Positions 56,508 through 64,000 of a stretch of 64,000 nt of DNA are shown here, piece after piece. The stretch is from assembly GCF_002300555.2 (NCBI RefSeq), contig NZ_NTHN02000006.1, positions 62,001 to 126,000 on the forward strand, read 5' to 3'. The stretch's first letter is position 1, and each line of letters starts with the position of its first letter. Below the pieces are notes generated by a model. The model made no database searches. It was not told the DNA's origin and saw nothing but the letters and a program-made list of their open reading frames with translations. Made by a program: the position numbers and the translations under genes. The stretch is from Alloyangia mangrovi. GTDB taxonomy: Bacteria > Pseudomonadota > Alphaproteobacteria > Rhodobacterales > Rhodobacteraceae.

Positions 56508-57119
56508 ATGACGGTTTCGAAGCGGGCGCTCGACATTTGCCTTGCCGCGCTGCTGCTTGTCCTGCTGTCGCCGGTGATCCTCGGCATCTGCCTTGTCCTC
56601 CTGCTGCGCGACGGTCGGCCTGTTTTCTACCTCTCCGAGCGGATGCGGAGCCCAGACCGGGGCTTTCGCCTCTGGAAATTCCGCACCATGCGGCCCGATG
56701 CCGGCGATCGCGGCGTCTCCGGTGGAGACAAGACCGACCGGATCTCGGAAACGGGAAAATTTCTCAGGCGTCACCGGCTCGACGAGCTGCCGCAGCTCTG
56801 GAACATCCTGCGCGGTGACATCAGCTTCGTGGGCCCGCGTCCGCCGCTGCGCCGCTACACCGAGATGTTCCCCGAGCTCTACGCCGAGGTGCTGCGCGCC
56901 CGGCCCGGGGTGACGGGTCTGGCCACCCTCGCCTTTCACCGCACCGAGGAGCGCCTTCTGGCGCCCTGCCGAGATGCCGACGAAACCGAGGCGGTCTATT
57001 GCCGCCGCTGCGTGCCGCGCAAGGCCCGGCTTGACCTGATCTACGCGCGCCGACGGAGCCTGTGCTACGATCTGCGCCTGATGGCGGCGACCGTGGTCAG
57101 GCGTGTCGGGTTGCATTGA
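56508..57119 (+). CDS. Undecaprenyl-phosphate sugar phosphotransferase (bacterial sugar transferase)
   Basis: 203 aa initiating glycosyltransferase of the WbaP/ExoY catalytic-domain type. One N-terminal membrane helix (about residues 8-30, ICLAALLLVLLSPVILGICLVLL) is followed by LWKFRTMRPDAG, the catalytic RHRLDELPQLWNILRGDISFVGPRP and RPGVTGLATL. It would load the first sugar phosphate on undecaprenyl phosphate. The start at 56508 (MTVSKRALD) has CAGGAGACG. Divergent from the Wza-like gene, convergent with yjbF. Confidence 0.92.
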   Translation: MTVSKRALDICLAALLLVLLSPVILGICLVLLLRDGRPVFYLSERMRSPDRGFRLWKFRTMRPDAGDRGVSGGDKTDRISETGKFLRRHRLDELPQLWNILRGDISFVGPRPPLRRYTEMFPELYAEVLRARPGVTGLATLAFHRTEERLLAPCRDADETEAVYCRRCVPRKARLDLIYARRRSLCYDLRLMAATVVRRVGLH

Positions 57120-57786
57120 TCAGCGCCGCAGCTGCTGCAGCGTGACGTAGCCGGTGGTCTCGCCCAGCCATTGCCGCGCGCCGAGGATCTCGCCCCCCCG
57201 CATCGACGATGTAGACATCGGCGAAGTCCGGCTCCGTCTCGCTGCTGCAGGCGGCGCGGACAGCCATGCCGGAGACACCGGGGGTGACCTCGACCTGCTG
57301 CTGCGGGGTCACGGTGCAGCTGTAGGCCAGCACCTCGGTGACATCCTCGGGCGTCAGGAAGCGCTGCACGAAGCGGGCCTGCCCGGCGCTGCGGGCGCGC
57401 ACGAGGCGCAGCAGCGCGTCTTCCTCGACCGACATCAGGTCGCCGCCGAGACCGCGCGTGGCGGTGATCATCCCGTGACGCAGGACGATGGCCTGGCGGC
57501 TGGCGGTGCCATAGGTCCGGTGCTCGCCGTTGCGCTCGATCTCAAACGCCACGGCTTCGGACTTGCGCTCCTCGATCCGCAGCCGGATCACCGGCAGGTC
57601 GGTGGCGGCCAAGGTCGCGGCGATCTCCTGGTCGGAAATCGGCTTGTTGTCCTCGTCTCCGCCGCCGAACAGGCTGGCGTAGGCAGCGTCGTAGATCGGA
57701 TCGCGGCGATCATCGTTGCCGCAGCCGGCAAGCGCGGCGATCAGCCCGGCCATAAGCGCGGCGCGGCAAGTGGTCTTAAGTTTCAT
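57120..57786 (-). CDS. YjbF/GfcB family lipoprotein, frameshifted at a C run
   Basis: Lipoprotein of the YjbF/GfcB family (exopolysaccharide, group 4 capsule). The start at 57786 gives MKLKTTCRAALMAGLIAALAGC with the lipid Cys at 22. The body includes RIEERKSEAVAFEIERNGEHRTYGT and RLVRARSAGQARFVQRFLTPEDV. The frame is lost in IVDAGG at 57192-57198, seven C on the plus strand. With six it reads GGEILGARQWLGETTGYV and stops at 57120. The repaired protein is about 221 aa. It is coupled to yjbH, whose region begins four bases inside its start. Confidence 0.85.
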
Positions 57787-59909
57787 CGCCAGAACCTTCC
57801 CCAGGAGGCGGCCACGTCGGGCTCGTGATTTTCGCGGATGCGCTCGTAGAGCCGGTCGTCGATGGCCAGCTTGGCGCCGCCGTCGCGCTGCACCGAGCGG
57901 ATGGTGAGCGTGCTGTCGTTGCGCGAGGGCTGTCCGGTGCCGATGGAGACCGGGATGGTAAAGATCAGCCCCTTGTCGAAGGAGCCCTCACCGAAGTCCT
58001 TGGCGGAGATGTCGGTCTTGGTAGCAAAGGCGCCGATCCGCCAGCCGTTGGCGAATTCGCGGGTGAGCGTCACCGTGGCGCCGGTGTCCCCGGCGATGTA
58101 GCGGCCGACGTCGAGCTGCGCATTATAGCCGTTGCCGATGTCGTAATAGGCCGAGACGTGGCCGTTCACATGCGGGAAGCTGCGGGTGATGCCGGTGACC
58201 GGGTCGGTGGTCTCGTTGCCCTGCAGGCCGAAGAGCATGTCGAAGTCGCGGCGCTCGACGTAGTTGATCTCGGCCCCCAGCGCGAAGCGGCTGTCGACCG
58301 GTTTCCACAGGAGTTCGGCCGAGGCGCCGGCGTACATCGGCTCGAGATAGCCCAGCGTCAGGCGGCTGTAGAGCTGCGGAGCGGGCTTGCCGTAGAGGCC
58401 CAGCGTCAACCGCGGAATTTTCGGATCGGCTTCGCGGGCGTATTCGGCGTAATCGGTGCGCACGCGCGGAAGCTTGGATTCGGATTCGCGGGTGACATCG
58501 TCGAGGTTGCCGACGATCTTCTTGTTCAGCGAGCCGCTCAGGACGATGTTCGGAGTGAACTCGATCGTGCCGCGCAGCGAAACGCCGAGATCGAGCCGAA
58601 GCGGCCCGTCGGGATCGAAGGTGGCGTAGCCGTAGTAGGGTGCGAGCGACCACAGGAATTTCGGATAGTCTTCCAGATCCATCTTCGGCGTGTCCGCCGG
58701 CGCCTCGTCGAAGCGGGTGCGCACCAGCATTTCGGTCGCGGCCTCGTTCTCGAGCGCCTCGAGATCCGAGCGGCGCAGGGTGATCGCCGAGGCGGGGACA
58801 CCGTTTTCCGACGGGATGATCACGAATTCCTCGACCGAGCCGGGCATGATCCGGCTCATCGAGCGCGCGGCGCGACCCACTGCCTGAGACGTCGCACCGT
58901 AGGTCTCGTTGCGCAGACGCAGCGTGGCGCGATGCGGCTCCAGACGGAAGCCTTCCAGCTCCAGCTTCTCGCGTTTGAGGCTGCGCGCCAGACGGGTCTG
59001 CGTCGTGGCCTCGGTCGCGGCGAGCTCGCTGATCCAGCCAAGATCGCGGGCCTCGGCGCCGGTGCGCGGCTTGATCGGCAGCGGCGCGGTCTCGACACCG
59101 CCGGGAACGCCAAGCGTCTTGGGGTTCATCGTGTAGGTGTACTGGGCGCCGATCGTGCTGCCGTAGGCATAGTAGAGCGACAGCTGGCTGCCGCCCTTGA
59201 AGCGGTAGTCCATACCGACGTTGATCGGCGAATTGTGCTCGAAGGTCGAGTTCTCGCGTTCGAGATCGTATTGGTCCGAGGAATATTCGAGCTTGAAGGT
59301 CAGCCGGTCGTCCGGCGACCAGGCGACGCCGCCGAAGGGCGCGATATCGCCGCGGAACCAACGGTCGGTGGTGGGCTTGCCGCCTTCGTCGAGGATCTCC
59401 TCGGAGCGGGTGCCGAAGCCGCCGAAGCCGTTGTAGCTTGCCATCCGGCCCCAGCCGAGGCCGCCGGTGACCTGCAACCCGGGGGTGATCGTCTTCGTCG
59501 CGACGATGTATTCCGCGCTGTAGATGCCGGTGCCGATGAAATCCTGCAGGCCAACGACCACCGAGGGGCGCCAGGTGCCTTCAGTCAGCAGTTGGAAGCG
59601 CAGATCGAAGCTGCGGTCGTAATAGACCCCATCCACCGAGGCGCGGTGATCGAAGCTGCCGATGCCGGTATAGCGGAAGGTGCCGACGAGGCGCGGCGCG
59701 ATCTGGAAGCTGACGGAGCCGCGGTTGGCTGTGCCCATGCGCCCGTAGGTCAGACCCAGCGTCGCATCGGGCGACATGTTGGCGTCGGGCATGTCCACGA
59801 GCCCGGGGAGGCCGTAGAGATTGTAGCTTGGCACCGTCTCCGGATAGGCCGCTCCCGCCAGCGCCGTTGCCCCGGCCAGAAGTGCCGCGATACCTGCCCG
59901 TCGTGCCAT
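57783..59909 (-). CDS. YjbH domain outer-membrane protein
   Basis: 708 aa. The signal peptide MARRAGIAALLAGATALAGAA is followed by a YjbH beta-rich protein: PSYNLYGLPGLVDMPDANMSPD near the mature N-terminus, then alternating strands such as FKLEYSSDQYDLERENS and GGSQLSLYYAYGSTIG, typical of outer-membrane barrels. YjbH and YjbF work together in exopolysaccharide production in E. coli (yjbEFGH). The start at 59909 was chosen for the signal peptide; an in-frame extension upstream lacks sense. Its stop overlaps the yjbF start by four bases. Confidence 0.9.
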   Translation of the reverse strand: MARRAGIAALLAGATALAGAAYPETVPSYNLYGLPGLVDMPDANMSPDATLGLTYGRMGTANRGSVSFQIAPRLVGTFRYTGIGSFDHRASVDGVYYDRSFDLRFQLLTEGTWRPSVVVGLQDFIGTGIYSAEYIVATKTITPGLQVTGGLGWGRMASYNGFGGFGTRSEEILDEGGKPTTDRWFRGDIAPFGGVAWSPDDRLTFKLEYSSDQYDLERENSTFEHNSPINVGMDYRFKGGSQLSLYYAYGSTIGAQYTYTMNPKTLGVPGGVETAPLPIKPRTGAEARDLGWISELAATEATTQTRLARSLKREKLELEGFRLEPHRATLRLRNETYGATSQAVGRAARSMSRIMPGSVEEFVIIPSENGVPASAITLRRSDLEALENEAATEMLVRTRFDEAPADTPKMDLEDYPKFLWSLAPYYGYATFDPDGPLRLDLGVSLRGTIEFTPNIVLSGSLNKKIVGNLDDVTRESESKLPRVRTDYAEYAREADPKIPRLTLGLYGKPAPQLYSRLTLGYLEPMYAGASAELLWKPVDSRFALGAEINYVERRDFDMLFGLQGNETTDPVTGITRSFPHVNGHVSAYYDIGNGYNAQLDVGRYIAGDTGATVTLTREFANGWRIGAFATKTDISAKDFGEGSFDKGLIFTIPVSIGTGQPSRNDSTLTIRSVQRDGGAKLAIDDRLYERIRENHEPDVAASWGRFWR

Positions 59910-60088
59910 CACGTCCTCGTTTCGCTTTCGTGTTTTCCCCAGAGCTAGAGCCAAACCGTGGTCCTGTCCATGGATCCCCTGCCGCAGGGTCGTCCCTGTG
60001 GGTTCTGCGGCACGGTTGCGGCGCGGTTCCGCCGCCAAAGGTCCCGTGGTCGCGGGGAGCGAGGCGGATTTTCAGGAGATTTCTATTT

Positions 60089-60103
60089 TTTAAGCCAGGG
60101 GTA
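60089..60103. promoter_or_regulatory. CtrA-box-like site upstream of motB
   Basis: TTAA-N7-GTAA, one mismatch from the CtrA consensus TTAA-N7-TTAA, 49 bases before the motB ATG. CtrA controls flagellar genes in many alphaproteobacteria. Confidence 0.4.
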
Positions 60104-60151
60104 ACCGCGCGCGGGCTATCCCCGCTGCGGGGTGTTTGGAAGGTGGTGGAA

Positions 60152-60985
60152 ATGGCCGTCGACAGCAATGTCGCGCCAGTCATCATCAAGCGGAAGAAAA
60201 AGGGCGGCGGCCATGCTCATCATGGCGGCGCCTGGAAGGTCGCCTACGCGGATTTCGTGACGGCGATGATGGCCTTCTTCATGCTGATGTGGCTGCTGAA
60301 CGCGACGACCGAGAAACAGCGCAAGGGGCTTGCCGATTACTTCAACCCGACCATCGCCGTGGCCCGGATCTCGGGCGGCGGGGACGGGCTGATGGGCGGC
60401 GAGAGCACCTTTTCCGAGAATGTTTTGCCGCGTATGGGCACCGGCTCGACCGCGCTCCAGGCGACCGAGAAGAACGCCGCTCGGGGCAGCGAGACCATGG
60501 GCGAGTCCGATCCCGATGCTGCCGAGACAGCCGAGCTCGAAGAGCTGCGTGACCGGCTCACAGCGCGCCATGGCGAGAGCATGGTGGACGACGGGCTGAT
60601 GCGCCACGTCGTGACCCGGGTCACCGACGAGGGGCTGGTGGTGGAGCTTTTCGAAACCCCCGAGGCGCGGCTCTTCGAGGCGGACGGCAGCCCAACCTTC
60701 CTGCTGCGGCGGCTGGCGCAGATCATCGCCGGGGCGAGCCGGGCGGTGCGCAACCCGCTCGCGGTCGAGGGCCATGTGCCCGCCTCGCCGATCGTGCTGG
60801 CGCAGGACCGCTCGTGGGAAGTCTCGGCGGAGCGGGCGTCCTGGATGCGCAGGCTGCTGCAGGACGAGGGTGTGCCCAAGGCGCGTATCGCCCGCAGCAC
60901 CGCCCATGCCGACCGAGAGCCTTCTCGCGCCAACCCGATGGACACCCGGAACGGCCGTGTCGAGGTGATCTTCCTGCGCAAATGA
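60152..60985 (+). CDS. motB: Flagellar motor stator protein MotB
   Basis: 277 aa inner-membrane protein that anchors the stator to peptidoglycan. The plug/TM region is GGAWKVAYADFVTAMMAFFMLMWLLNATT (about residues 25-53) with the proton-carrying Asp in YADFVTAMM. The C-terminal OmpA-like domain (about 165-277) includes VEGHVPASP, SAERASWMRRLLQDEG and NGRVEVIFLR. The start at 60152 (MAVDSNVAPVIIKRKKK) follows AAGGTGGTGGA. motA is not adjacent in the window. Confidence 0.93.
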   Translation: MAVDSNVAPVIIKRKKKGGGHAHHGGAWKVAYADFVTAMMAFFMLMWLLNATTEKQRKGLADYFNPTIAVARISGGGDGLMGGESTFSENVLPRMGTGSTALQATEKNAARGSETMGESDPDAAETAELEELRDRLTARHGESMVDDGLMRHVVTRVTDEGLVVELFETPEARLFEADGSPTFLLRRLAQIIAGASRAVRNPLAVEGHVPASPIVLAQDRSWEVSAERASWMRRLLQDEGVPKARIARSTAHADREPSRANPMDTRNGRVEVIFLRK

Positions 60986-61026
60986 CGCCAAGAGACCGGC
61001 GGCGGAAATGGCCGGGATTTTACCTG

Positions 61027-61041
61027 TTAGCCCGCCGTTAA
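61027..61041. promoter_or_regulatory. CtrA-box-like site upstream of flgE
   Basis: TTAG-N7-TTAA at 57 bases before the flgE ATG; one mismatch from TTAA-N7-TTAA. Confidence 0.45.
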
Positions 61042-61097
61042 GTTGCCGCCCCTAGTCTCCGGGGGACGGGAACAGGTGACAGCAGAAAGGCGCGCCC

Positions 61098-62357
61098 ATG
61101 ACCATCTCTTCGTCTCTGAACGCCGGTGTCTCGGGGCTGACGGCCAATGCCAGCAGGCTGGCGGCGATCTCCGACAATATCGCCAATTCCTCGACCTACG
61201 GCTATCGCCGGGCCGAGACGGAGTTCAACGCGCTGGTGATGACCGACGGCGGGCGGTCCTACACGGCGGGCGGCGTCATGTCCTCGAACATGCGGGTAAT
61301 CGACCAGAAGGGCTCGCTGGTGACCACGGGCAATGCCACCGATCTTGCCGTGCGGGGCAGGGGGATGCTGCCCGTCGTCGGCGGCCCGCAATACCAGGCG
61401 AACCCGACCGAGCCCGAGCTTCTGCTCACGTCCACCGGCTCCTTCCGCATCAACGAGGAAGGCTATCTCGCCAATGAACTCGGCTATTTCCTCATGGGTT
61501 GGCCGGCGGACATCGACGGCACCATCCCGAATTTTCCGCGCGATACGGTCGACGGGCTCGAGCCGGTGCGCTTCAGCCTCAACCTGCAGGGCGACCCGAC
61601 CACAGCGGTGGAAATGAGCCTGAACCTGCCTGCCACAGCCACCATGTCCGATTCCGAAGGGTCGTCCGAGACGCTTTCGGTGGAATATTTCGACAATCTC
61701 GGCGTGTCGCAAAATATCGCGATGACCTTCACGCCTACGGTGCCGGCCACCGGCATGTCGAACGAATGGACCATCGTGATGACCGATTCCGCCTCCGCTG
61801 GCGCGGTGATTGGCGAATATGTGGTCACCTTCGACGACACCCGCGCGGCCGGCGGCAAGATCAGCGCGGTGACCACCGTTTCCGGCGGCGCCTATGACGC
61901 CACGACGGGCAAGATGACGGTCACCGTCGACGGCGGGCCGATCGAGGTCGACATCGGCGCGGTCGGCGACAGCATCGGCCTGTCGCAGCTCTCCAACAGC
62001 TTTGCCCCGATCTCCATCGCCAAGGACGGCTCGCCGGTGGGCAACATGGTCTCGGTCGAGGTGGATGAGAATGGCTTCGTCAACGCGCTCTACGACAGTG
62101 GGGTGAGCAAGACGCTCTACCAGATCCCGCTCGCCGACCTGCCGAATCCGAACGGCATGATCCCGATGGACAACCAGACCTTCAAGCCCTCGCCGGAAAG
62201 CGGCTCCTACTTCCTCTGGGACGCGGGCGATGGGCCGACCGGCGATATCAAGTCCTACGCGCGCGAGGAATCCACCACCGACGTGGCGCATGAGCTGACC
62301 GACATGATCCAGACGCAGCGTGCCTATTCCTCCAACGCCAAGGTGATCCAGACGGTC
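61098..62357 (+). CDS. flgE: Flagellar hook protein FlgE, 3' end replaced by inverted fliC sequence
   Basis: Hook subunit secreted through the flagellar type III system. About 420 codons are flgE: N-terminal rod motif SLNAGVSGLTANASRLAAISDNIANSSTYGYRRAETEF, the D1/D2 hook body, GSYFLWDAGDGPTGDIKSYAREESTTDVAHELTDM and IQTQRAYSSNAKVIQT. The expected last 15 or so residues (a D0 coiled-coil end) are missing. From about 62348-62358 the DNA is the reverse complement of a flagellin gene 5' end, and the open frame runs on as nonsense to 62744. As written it cannot make normal FlgE. Confidence 0.88.
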
Positions 62358-62488
62358 GCATTGTCCTTGGCGCTCGCGACGCTCTTGCCTGTCGAGATTT
62401 CTCCCTGCGTGTTGGCGAGGTTCATATTGATGGTCTTGAGGGTCTGCAGCGCGACCATCGCGCCATTGTTCGTCAGGATGCTAGACAT
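62348..62488 (-). CDS. fliC: Flagellin, N-terminal fragment only
   Basis: From 62488 the minus strand encodes about 47 residues of flagellin: MSSILTNNGAMVALQTLKTIN, then NLANTQGEISTGKSVASAKDNATVW, the conserved D0 segment. An AAGGACG ribosome site precedes the ATG. After codon 47 the sequence becomes antisense flgE, so domains D1-D3 and the C-terminus are absent. Residue composition matches Rhodobacterales flagellins. Confidence 0.88.
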
Positions 62489-62697
62489 GTTTTTTTCGTC
62501 CTTGAATGTGGCGCTTTGCGCCATTCCTGTCTCCGGTCTCGACCCCTTGTCCGGCAGGACATTATCCGGCGGCGCTGATCTGTGCCGCGCGGAGAGGGGC
62601 GAAACCTCTCGGGACGTCGTTCTGACGAAGCAGCCAGGAGCCCTGCCCCCCTGCGCCATCCAGCCCTGGATGCCAGCTCACCCTAGAGAGGGAGGTC

Positions 62698-62712
62698 TTA
62701 AGCCAAGCCTAA
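62698..62712. promoter_or_regulatory. CtrA-box-like site between fliC and flgN
   Basis: TTAA-N7-CTAA on the plus strand (TTAG-N7-TTAA on the minus strand), 210 bases upstream of the fliC ATG. The intervening 210 bases hold no gene. Confidence 0.4.
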
Positions 62713-62750
62713 GTCAGCCGCGAATTTGCCCGGGTGTGGGGTGACAGTGT

Positions 62751-63127
62751 CTAAAGTTTCTTTTGAATGCGTCCCGTCGGCCCCGGGCCGATGCGCGTCT
62801 TGCGTCCGTTCGGATCATAGGTGTCCATCTGCCGGATCAGCCGCTGCCAGGTACCGAGCCTGCCCTGCGCCGCGGTGAGCCCCTGCAGCGCCATCCCCAG
62901 CAGCCTCTGGTTGCGGCGCAGGGCGGCAAGAAGCCTTGGCGCGTGCTGCTGCAGGCGCGACGGTTGCGCTGCATAGAGGTCAAGGTAGGTTTGCTTCTTG
63001 CGCGCAAGCTCGGGAAGCTCCCCGAGCTCTCCGGCGAGCAGGGCGCGCCTTTCGGCTTCGAGCAGGGCAAGAAGCCCGGTTTCCGCCGGCTCGCCGGGGG
63101 GGGGGGGCGACGGGATCCGGCGGTCAT
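62751..63127 (-). CDS. flgN: Flagellar chaperone FlgN family, frameshifted at a G12 run
   Basis: Export chaperone for FlgK/FlgL hook-associated proteins. The intact frame gives LLALLEAERRALLAGELGEL, PELARKKQTYLDLYAAQ, ALRRNQRLLGMALQGLTAAQG and the tail YDPNGRKTRIGPGPTGRIQKKL, the alphaproteobacterial FlgN style. A start ATG at 63127 lies in a different frame; 12 consecutive G on the plus strand (63096-63107) separate the two, and one extra base would join them. Repaired length about 125 aa. Its ATG overlaps the stop of the upstream small gene. Confidence 0.75.
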
Positions 63128-63354
63128 GGTGCCCGTGTCGTCCGGCTGGGCGGGGTCGGCAGGAGGACCACCGTGTCCGCGAGCCGGTTGGCGTATTCGT
63201 CGCGCAAGAAGGACGCGAATTGCGCCTCTCCCGCGCCGCCGCCGAAGAGGCCGCGCGTTTCGAAGGCCCTCGAGAACTGCAGCATCTGGGAGATGAACAA
63301 TCGGTTCAGCTGGGCGTTCGCTGCCGCTGCCGCCCGGCCCGTTGGATTTGTCAT
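63124..63354 (-). CDS. Rod-binding protein, FlgJ N-terminal-like
   Basis: 76 aa. It carries the rod-binding signature FISQMLQFSRAFETRGLFGGGAGEAQFASFLRDEYAN (about residues 20-56), as in the N-terminal half of FlgJ; the muramidase half is absent, normal for alphaproteobacteria. The last 15 or so residues (PTPPSRTTRAP) do not look conserved, so the frame may be off near the end. A CCGGAG ribosome site precedes the ATG at 63354. Coupled to flgN by a four-base overlap. Confidence 0.65.
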   Translation of the reverse strand: MTNPTGRAAAAANAQLNRLFISQMLQFSRAFETRGLFGGGAGEAQFASFLRDEYANRLADTVVLLPTPPSRTTRAP

Positions 63355-63476
63355 GCAATCGCTCCGGTCGAATCTACTGAAGGCTCTCGACGATGCTTAA
63401 AATGGTTTCGGTAAAGGTATTCTTAGCGGGTGGCCGGATATCGTCGTCGAGGATCGGATGACCAGGGGTCGACAGA

Positions 63477-64000
63477 ATGTTCCCGATGCAGGCGATGTTT
63501 CCAACTCCGCAGGGTCCTCGATCCGCTGGCGCCATCACGCCACAGGTGGAGTTGCCGCTGCGCGAGAGGCCTCCATCTGGCGATGTCCCGGCCGACTTCC
63601 TGACAGCCTTTCGCGGCTTTGGGACGACCGGGCGACCGAATGCCCCTGCGGTCGAATCGCCGGAGGTGGAGGAGGGGGAAGACCCGGTCGCGTCCGAAGG
63701 TCCTGAGGAGTCCTCTGAAGAAACGGAACCGGACGGGATGGTGCTCGCGCATCGCGATACGGGACGGGATGTCTTGCCTGCTATAGATCATGCGTTCGGG
63801 GTGACGGGTGTCGCGGTTGCAAGGGCGCGGCAGGACCCCGAGACCGGGGGACCGCAGGAAGCAAGGCGCGGCTGGACAGCACAGTCCCAGACCGCGGACC
63901 CAGCGGTGGAGGCACTGTTCAGCGACGGCGGGACCAGACCTCGCGCGCGCTTTGCGGAGCGTGGTCACGCAGGGGGCTTGGGGGTGACCCAACTTGAAAT
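63477..64000 (+). CDS. Probable flagellar hook-length control protein FliK, N-terminal part
   Basis: Open frame from ATG 63477 (MFPMQAMFPTPQGPRS) to the window edge, at least 174 codons with no stop. It is rich in Pro, Gly, Glu and Arg (EVEEGEDPVASEGPEESSEE) with no globular motif, as expected for the disordered N-terminal half of FliK. Position beside flgN and the rod-binding gene, divergent from them over 122 bases, supports a flagellar role. No conserved C-terminal FliK domain is in view, so the name is inference. Confidence 0.45.
   Translation, partial: MFPMQAMFPTPQGPRSAGAITPQVELPLRERPPSGDVPADFLTAFRGFGTTGRPNAPAVESPEVEEGEDPVASEGPEESSEETEPDGMVLAHRDTGRDVLPAIDHAFGVTGVAVARARQDPETGGPQEARRGWTAQSQTADPAVEALFSDGGTRPRARFAERGHAGGLGVTQLE

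Noticed and set aside
62358-62744. C-terminal 129 residues of the long flgE open frame
   Set aside because: This part is antisense to the flagellin start and its upstream region, so it is read-through nonsense, not hook protein.
62751-62790. TAAAGTTT resembling a sigma-28 -35 box
   Set aside because: It is the reverse complement of the last codons and stop of flgN (IQKKL), points away from fliC, and no matching -10 GCCGATAA follows.
63400-63430. Possible CtrA box before the FliK-like gene (TTAA...GTAA, CTTAG)
   Set aside because: Spacing is ten bases, not seven, and the next pair is eight; not a CtrA site by the usual rule.
63423-63992. 189-codon minus-strand frame opposite the FliK-like gene
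   Set aside because: Arg/Pro/His-rich composition typical of antisense frames, while the plus-strand frame is open to the window edge with a plausible start.

Overview
The window is a 64 kb, gene-dense, GC-rich chromosomal segment of an alphaproteobacterium. It most likely belongs to the Rhodobacterales (Roseobacter/Rhodobacter group). The evidence is the protein style throughout, the block parB-parA-rsmG-mnmG-mnmE-rho followed by maf-aroE-coaE-dnaQ-secB, the MotB-FlgE-FlgN type flagellar genes, and recurrent palindromic intergenic elements. No rRNA, tRNA, CRISPR array, insertion sequence or prophage was found.

Layout. 0-10.4 kb: end of hslV and hslU, a D-lyxose isomerase, a broken ABC solute-binding protein gene, pip, ubiG, a marR-nitrilase-grx cluster, comF, an NDUFAF5-like methyltransferase and hemH. 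10.4-14.6 kb: envelope genes (two YkuD L,D-transpeptidases, a CAP-domain lipoprotein) and an RlmD-like rRNA methyltransferase. 14.6-22.3 kb: a paired ABC exporter, a LysE exporter, CCA-adding enzyme, two NUDIX hydrolases and Hsp33. 22.3-35.4 kb: a SpoIIE-type response regulator facing an HPt protein, ilvA, argG, msrA, rbsK, maeB and mutS. 35.4-40.2 kb: ridA, grpE-hrcA facing rph-rdgB-hemW. 40.2-50.5 kb: the replication and segregation region. parAB, rsmG, mnmG, mnmE and rho read leftward, and maf, aroE, coaE and dnaQ read rightward, away from a putative oriC at about 47.44-47.83 kb. 50.5-55.1 kb: secB, fxsA, a Tim44-like gene, mltA, an Smr gene, idi and a cytochrome c. 55.2-59.9 kb: a small exopolysaccharide set (Wza-like lipoprotein, sugar transferase, YjbF, YjbH). 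60-64 kb: flagellar genes (motB, flgE, fliC 5' end, flgN, flgJ-like, probable fliK 5' end).

The most interesting signals are not protein-coding. Two perfect parS sites lie inside rsmG and at the start of mnmG, and several near-parS sites lie from 35.4 to 49.5 kb. The hemW-parB intergenic region carries two composite modules, each a near-parS site followed by CCACA/GGATCC/TGTGG/AGATCT. One module is a perfect 38-bp palindrome ending at the parB stop. The same motif grammar recurs, degenerated, in the putative oriC. Each of these two regions has ten GATC sites in about 245 bp. CtrA-like boxes precede motB, flgE and fliC.

Two caveats concern sequence integrity. Single-base indels in homopolymer runs break parA, ilvA, the Wza-like gene, yjbF and flgN, which looks like a base-calling signature. 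flgE runs without its own 3' end into an inverted 5' fragment of a flagellin gene, which is either a real deletion or a mis-assembly.
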